This document shows, in pieces, positions 13,352 to 17,268 of a DNA stretch of 17,268 nt (positions within the stretch are counted from its first letter, which is position 1; each line of letters opens with the position of its first letter). Origin of the DNA: SCGC-AG-212-J23 sp035649175 (GTDB lineage Bacteria > Pseudomonadota > Gammaproteobacteria > Burkholderiales > SG8-39); contig DASRKB010000260.1 in NCBI GenBank assembly GCA_035649175.1, positions 1 to 17,268 of the forward strand. Reading direction: 5' to 3'. The translations under genes were made by a program, and so were the position numbers. The notes below the pieces were generated by a model, which saw only the letters and a program-made list of their open reading frames with translations, did not search any database and had not been told where the DNA came from.

Positions 13352-13357
13352 GTCTCG

Positions 13358-14044
13358 ATGACGTTGAATGAGGTGAGGGCGGCCGTAATCGCCATCGACG
13401 GTCCGTCGGCGTCCGGCAAGGGCACGATCGCGAGCCGGGTGGCCCAAGTCCTGGGATTCCACTACCTAGAAAGCGGGGCGCTATACCGGCTGGTCGCGCT
13501 TGTTGCTTTGCGGGAAGGGCTGACGGACGAAGTCGCGATCGCGAACGCGGCAGAGGCGATGGACGCCAGCTTCATGGGCGAGGAAATCTTCCTTGAAGAC
13601 CAAGAGGTTAGTCTGCAGGTGCGCCACGAGCAGGTTGGGACGCGGGCCTCAGAGATCGCCCGCATGCCGGCCGTGCGGGCGGTCTTGCTCAAGCGTCAGC
13701 GGGCGTTCCGCCGCCCGCCAGGGCTCGTAGCCGATGGCCGGGACATGGCCACTGTGGTTTTTCCGGAGGCCGAGCTCAAGGTTTTCTTGACAGCGACCCC
13801 GGAAGTCCGGGCCGAGCGGCGCTATAAGCAGTTGATCGGAAAAGGAATCGCTGCTAACCTTGCTTCCCTTTCCCGCGACCTCGAGGAACGGGATTCGCGA
13901 GACCGGAACCGTTCCATCGCACCGCTGGTTCCCGCGTCCGATTCGCAAGTGCTGGATTCGTCTGCGCTTTCGATCGAAGAAGTGGTCGAGCGGATCGTCG
14001 CCTGGTGGCGGGAGAAGGAAGCGAAATCGGGTGGGCGGGGCTGA
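13358..14044 (+). CDS. cmk: Cytidylate kinase (intact copy)
   Basis: Phosphorylates CMP and dCMP with ATP in the pyrimidine nucleotide pathway. The 228 residues are normal length. Walker A is IAIDGPSASGKGT (11-23), followed by YLESGALYR (most relatives have Asp in place of Glu), the NMP-binding insert (about 60-100), VADGRDMATVVFP and the lid RDSRDRNRSIAPL with its catalytic arginines. It is intact. The start at 13358 has no ribosome site but sits just behind an extended -10. rpsA follows after 66 bases, the conserved order. Its third-position GC looks lower than in rpsA (codons such as CTA, GTA, CTT, GTT, TTG). It lies next to a truncated near-copy (12535-12672), so it may have been rearranged or replaced recently. 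Confidence 0.95.
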   Translation: MTLNEVRAAVIAIDGPSASGKGTIASRVAQVLGFHYLESGALYRLVALVALREGLTDEVAIANAAEAMDASFMGEEIFLEDQEVSLQVRHEQVGTRASEIARMPAVRAVLLKRQRAFRRPPGLVADGRDMATVVFPEAELKVFLTATPEVRAERRYKQLIGKGIAANLASLSRDLEERDSRDRNRSIAPLVPASDSQVLDSSALSIEEVVERIVAWWREKEAKSGGRG

Positions 14045-14069
14045 TCCCCGCCTGATCTTTCAACGTGAC

Positions 14070-14089
14070 CCGACGGCGCAAGCTGTCGG
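14070..14089 (+). promoter_or_regulatory. rpsA leader hairpin with GNRA loop
   Basis: CCGACGGC and GCTGTCGG pair over eight positions (one G-U) around a GCAA tetraloop. The hairpin ends 21 bases before the rpsA ATG, and the region between is A/T-rich (GAAAAGGTTTTT) with only a weak, distant ribosome site. Ribosomal protein S1 is known in enterobacteria to autoregulate through a structured leader without a good Shine-Dalgarno; a similar role here is inference. Confidence 0.45.
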
Positions 14090-14110
14090 ATTGAAAAGGT
14101 TTTTCTCTAC

Positions 14111-15841
14111 ATGGCCAGCATTTCCCCAGCTCAGCAGTCCTCCCAGCCTTCCGGCGAGTCCTTCGCGGCGCTCTTCGAGGAGAGTCTCAACCGCAAGGAG
14201 ATGCGCGTCGGCGAGGTGATTACCGCCGAGGTTTTGAGCGTAGACGAGAACTTCGTGGTGGTGAACGCGGGACTGAAGAGCGAGAGCGTCATCGCGGTCG
14301 ACGAGTTCCGCAACGACGCCGGCGAGGTCGAGGTCAAGCCCGGCGACTTCGTCAGCGTGTCGATCGAGGCGCTCGAGGACGGGTACGGCGCGACGCGCCT
14401 GTCCCGCGACAAGGCGAAGCGCATGGCCGCGTGGCTCGAGCTCGAGAAGGCGCTGGAGACCGGCGAGAAGGTGGACGGCGTCATCACCGGCAAGGTGAAG
14501 GGCGGCCTGACCGTCATGGCGAAAGGCATCCGGGCTTTCCTCCCGGGATCGCTCGTCGACCTGCGCCCGGTGAAGGACACCACGCCCTACGAGGGCAAGC
14601 AGCTGCAGTTCAAGGTCATCAAGCTCGACCGCAAGCGGAACAACGTGGTCGTGTCGCGCCGCGCAGTGCTCGAGGAGACCGCGGGCGCCGAGCGAGAACA
14701 GCTCCTCGCCACGCTGCAGGAAGGCGCGACCGTCAAGGGCATCGTCAAGAACATCACCGACTACGGCGCCTTCGTAGACCTGGGCGGGATCGACGGCCTG
14801 CTCCACATCACCGACCTCGCCTGGCGGCGCGTGAAGCACCCGTCGGAAGTGCTCAACGTCGGCGACGAGGTCACCGCCAAGGTGCTCAAGTTCGACGCGG
14901 AGAAGAACCGCGTGTCGCTCGGCCTCAAGCAGCTCGGCGAGGACCCGTGGGTCGGAATCGGACGCAGGTACCCCCAGGGAACCCGGCTGTTCGGCAAGGT
15001 GACGAACCTGACCGACTACGGCGCTTTCGTGGAGGTCGAGTCCGGCATCGAGGGTCTGGTGCACGTCTCCGAGATGGACTGGACCAACAAGAACGTGCAC
15101 CCCTCCAAGGTGGTGCAAGTGGGCGACGAGGTGGAGGTAATGATCCTCGAGATCGACGAGGAGCGCCGCCGCATCTCGCTCGGCATGAAACAGTGCATGC
15201 CCAACCCGTGGGAAGATTTCGCGCGCGAGTACAAGAAGGGCGATCGCGTGAAGGGTCAGATCAAGTCGATCACCGACTTCGGCGTGTTCGTCGGCCTGCC
15301 CGGCGGCATCGATGGCCTGGTGCACCTCTCGGACCTCTCGTGGTCGGCCCCGGGGGAGGAGGCGGTGAAGAACTTCAAGAAGAGCGAGGAGGTAGAGGCG
15401 GTCGTGCTCTCCATCGACGTCGAGCGCGAGCGAATTTCGCTCGGCATCAAGCAGCTCGAGGGCGACCCGTTTACCAGCTTCGTTGCGAGCCACGAGAAGA
15501 ACAGCATCGTGAGCGGCACGGTGAGGTCGGTCGACGCCAAGGGCGCCGTGGTGGACGTCGGCGGGGTGGAGGGCTATCTACGCGCCTCCGAGTTCTCGCG
15601 CGACCGCGTGGACGACCTGCGCACGCACCTGAAGGAGGGCGACACCGTGCAGGCCATGATCATCAACGTCGACCGCAAGAACCGCTCGATCAACCTCTCA
15701 GTGAAGGCGAAGGACCTCTCCGAGGAGAGCGATGCGATGAAGCAGCTGCGCAGCGAGAACGCCGCGGCGAGCGCCGGGGCAACCAACCTCGGTGCGCTGC
15801 TGCGCGCGAAGCTCGACAAGAGCAACAATCCGCAGCAATAG
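14111..15841 (+). CDS. rpsA: 30S ribosomal protein S1
   Basis: Binds mRNA on the small ribosomal subunit and helps initiation on structured or weak ribosome sites. The 576 residues match full-length betaproteobacterial S1, with six S1 (OB-fold) domains near residues 35-100, 118-184, 205-273, 290-360, 377-447 and 464-533. The central domains repeat a readable unit: KNITDYGAFVDLGGIDGLLH, TNLTDYGAFVEVESGIEGLV and KSITDFGVFVGLPGGIDGLV. Domains 3-5 are followed by SLGLKQLGEDPW, SLGMKQCMPNPW and SLGIKQLEGDPF. The C-terminal tail TNLGALLRAKLDKSN is typical of the class. The ATG lies 66 bases after cmk, behind a hairpin and with only a weak ribosome site. Codon use is strongly GC-ending, as in a highly expressed gene. 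ihfB follows. Confidence 0.98.
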   Translation: MASISPAQQSSQPSGESFAALFEESLNRKEMRVGEVITAEVLSVDENFVVVNAGLKSESVIAVDEFRNDAGEVEVKPGDFVSVSIEALEDGYGATRLSRDKAKRMAAWLELEKALETGEKVDGVITGKVKGGLTVMAKGIRAFLPGSLVDLRPVKDTTPYEGKQLQFKVIKLDRKRNNVVVSRRAVLEETAGAEREQLLATLQEGATVKGIVKNITDYGAFVDLGGIDGLLHITDLAWRRVKHPSEVLNVGDEVTAKVLKFDAEKNRVSLGLKQLGEDPWVGIGRRYPQGTRLFGKVTNLTDYGAFVEVESGIEGLVHVSEMDWTNKNVHPSKVVQVGDEVEVMILEIDEERRRISLGMKQCMPNPWEDFAREYKKGDRVKGQIKSITDFGVFVGLPGGIDGLVHLSDLSWSAPGEEAVKNFKKSEEVEAVVLSIDVERERISLGIKQLEGDPFTSFVASHEKNSIVSGTVRSVDAKGAVVDVGGVEGYLRASEFSRDRVDDLRTHLKEGDTVQAMIINVDRKNRSINLSVKAKDLSEESDAMKQLRSENAAASAGATNLGALLRAKLDKSNNPQQ

Positions 15842-15878
15842 GCGCGAGGCGCGAGTGCCCAAGGGGGGAACGGTCGCC

Positions 15879-16211
<333 letters not shown>

Positions 16212-16229
16212 GGCGCCGGACCGGCGGTC

Positions 16230-16502
16230 ATGCGCTTCTTCACCTGGGCGATCCGCCTCGTGGTCTTCCTCCTGCTGGTGGCGTTCGCCGCCAAGAACAT
16301 CGAGCCGGTCGAGCTGCGCTTCTACTTCGGCATGGCGCTCGAGGCGCCGCTGGTCACGGTGCTTTTCGCCTCCTTCGCGCTCGGCGCGCTGTTCGGCATC
16401 CTCGCGCTTCTCGGGACGGTGCTCCGTCAGCGGGGCGAGATATCGCGTCTCAGGAAGAAGCCCTACGCGGAGGAGCCCACCTTGCCGCCGCCGGGGCTCT
16501 GA
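16230..16502 (+). CDS. lapA: Lipopolysaccharide assembly protein LapA (DUF1049)
   Basis: A 90-residue inner-membrane protein. It has two membrane segments (about residues 5-21 and 42-65). Between them lies the conserved AAKNIEPVELRFYFG, a signature of the DUF1049 family, and a charged cytoplasmic end LRQRGEISRLRKK follows. In E. coli LapA works with LapB to control LpxC stability and hence the rate of lipopolysaccharide synthesis. Here it begins 18 bases after the ihfB stop and ends three bases before the lapB GTG, so the pair is coupled. The family assignment is firm. The role rests on homology and on the neighbouring lapB. Confidence 0.93.
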   Translation: MRFFTWAIRLVVFLLLVAFAAKNIEPVELRFYFGMALEAPLVTVLFASFALGALFGILALLGTVLRQRGEISRLRKKPYAEEPTLPPPGL

Positions 16503-16505
16503 GCC

Positions 16506-17268
16506 GTGGACCAGTTCGAGTACTGGTGGCTGCTCGGCTTTCCGCTGTTTTTCGCATTCGGCTGGATGGCGGCGCGCGTCGACATCCGCCAGATCGTCTC
16601 GGAGTCCCGCAGCCTGCCGCGCTCTTACTTCAAGGGGCTGAACTTCCTCCTGAACGAGCAGCCCGACAAGGCGATCGAGGCCTTCATCGAGGTGGTGAAG
16701 GTCGACCCGGACACGATCGAGCTGCACTTTGCGCTGGGGAACCTGTTCCGACGCCGCGGCGAGTATGACCGCGCGATCCGAATGCACCAGAACCTCGTCG
16801 AGCGCCCCGGGTTGCCCTCGGAGCAGAAGCTGATCGCGCTCGCGGAGCTCGGCCAAGACTACCTCAAGGCGGGCATTCTCGACCGCGCCGAGGAGATGTT
16901 CAAGAAGCTGGAGGCGAGCCCCCAGGCGACCGCCGCGCGCCGGCACCTCCTGCAGATCTACGAGGCGGAGAAGGACTGGAACCGCGCCATCGAGATGACG
17001 CGCCACATCGAGCCCGACGCCCGTGCGCTCGCGCAGTACTACTGCGAGCTGGCCGCCTCGGAGGCGGCGCAGTCGCGCCCCGACGCCGCGCGCCGCTACC
17101 TCGAGCGCGCGCTCGAGGAGAATCGCCAGTGCGTGCGCGCCAGCCTCCAGCTCGGCGACCTCGAGAAGGACCAGCACCCGGAGAAGGCGATCGCGCACTG
17201 GCAGCGCATCGAGTCCCAGGACCCCTCGTACCTGGCGCTGGTGGCGCAGCGCGGAAAGGCCGCCGAGA
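16506..17268 (+). CDS. lapB: Lipopolysaccharide assembly protein LapB (3' end cut by window)
   Basis: About 254 residues are visible of a protein normally near 390. One N-terminal membrane helix (WWLLGFPLFFAFGWMAARVD) anchors it to the inner membrane. It is followed by RSYFKGLNFLLNEQPDKAIE and a series of tetratricopeptide repeats (AIEAFIEVVKVDPDTIELHF, ALGNLFRRRGEYDRAIRMHQ, LGQDYLKAGILDRAEEMFKK, and more). The C-terminal rubredoxin-like metal domain of LapB lies beyond the edge. In E. coli LapB is an adaptor that promotes FtsH degradation of LpxC and scaffolds LPS enzymes. The start is GTG, three bases after lapA, and fits the conserved N-terminus. The frame stays open to the window end. Confidence 0.94.
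   Translation, partial: MDQFEYWWLLGFPLFFAFGWMAARVDIRQIVSESRSLPRSYFKGLNFLLNEQPDKAIEAFIEVVKVDPDTIELHFALGNLFRRRGEYDRAIRMHQNLVERPGLPSEQKLIALAELGQDYLKAGILDRAEEMFKKLEASPQATAARRHLLQIYEAEKDWNRAIEMTRHIEPDARALAQYYCELAASEAAQSRPDAARRYLERALEENRQCVRASLQLGDLEKDQHPEKAIAHWQRIESQDPSYLALVAQRGKAAE

Noticed and set aside
13105..13425. A 106-residue protein reading antisense from inside cmk.
   Set aside because: The upstream part is the complement of cmk and the intergenic region; the perfect ribosome site marks the internal ATG at 13218.
14060..15493. Very long minus-strand frames opposite rpsA (and similar ones opposite pheA, hisC, aroA and lapB).
   Set aside because: These are shadows produced by strong GC-ending codon bias in the real genes; they have no ribosome sites or family motifs.

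Overview
The window is high-GC DNA with dense, overlapping genes. Its conserved backbone (serA-pheA-hisC-tyrA-aroA, then cmk-rpsA-ihfB-lapA-lapB) is the order known from Betaproteobacteria, so the source is most likely a betaproteobacterium. I cannot name a genus from the sequence alone. No tRNA, rRNA, CRISPR array or transposase was found.

Region 1 (1-5394, + strand) is a translationally coupled operon: a 5'-truncated serA, pheA (chorismate mutase/prephenate dehydratase), hisC-type aminotransferase, tyrA and aroA. Successive genes overlap by 4-19 bases. Together they link serine synthesis with the chorismate, phenylalanine and tyrosine pathways.

Region 2 (about 5395-13340) is accessory DNA that splits the usual aroA-cmk junction. 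Its core is a minus-strand bufferin-type RiPP locus. An ECF sigma factor (10142-9525) precedes a secreted four-cysteine DUF2282 precursor, bufA (9174-8911). Next come a HAD-like protein with a probable export signal, the DUF692 multinuclear iron oxidase bufB, its DUF2063 partner bufC, a DoxX membrane protein and a VOC protein. Established knowledge of this family points to copper buffering in the periplasm. A TetR regulator is divergent from the sigma gene, and the shared intergenic region holds operator-like repeats. The bufA promoter region has an ECF-like promoter and two overlapping palindromes, and a strong hairpin separates bufA from the enzyme genes. Next comes a minus-strand set: a frameshifted thioredoxin, a cupin and a GNAT acetyltransferase.

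Region 3 (about 12535-13340) is a scar. It holds a 5' fragment of a second cmk about 93% identical to the intact copy, a frameshifted C-terminal remnant of an ABC substrate-binding protein, a strong minus-strand terminator, and a 37-residue single-helix membrane protein with a consensus ribosome binding site.

Region 4 (13358-17268, + strand) resumes the backbone: cmk, rpsA, ihfB, lapA and a 3'-truncated lapB. These serve nucleotide metabolism, translation, nucleoid structure and control of lipopolysaccharide assembly.
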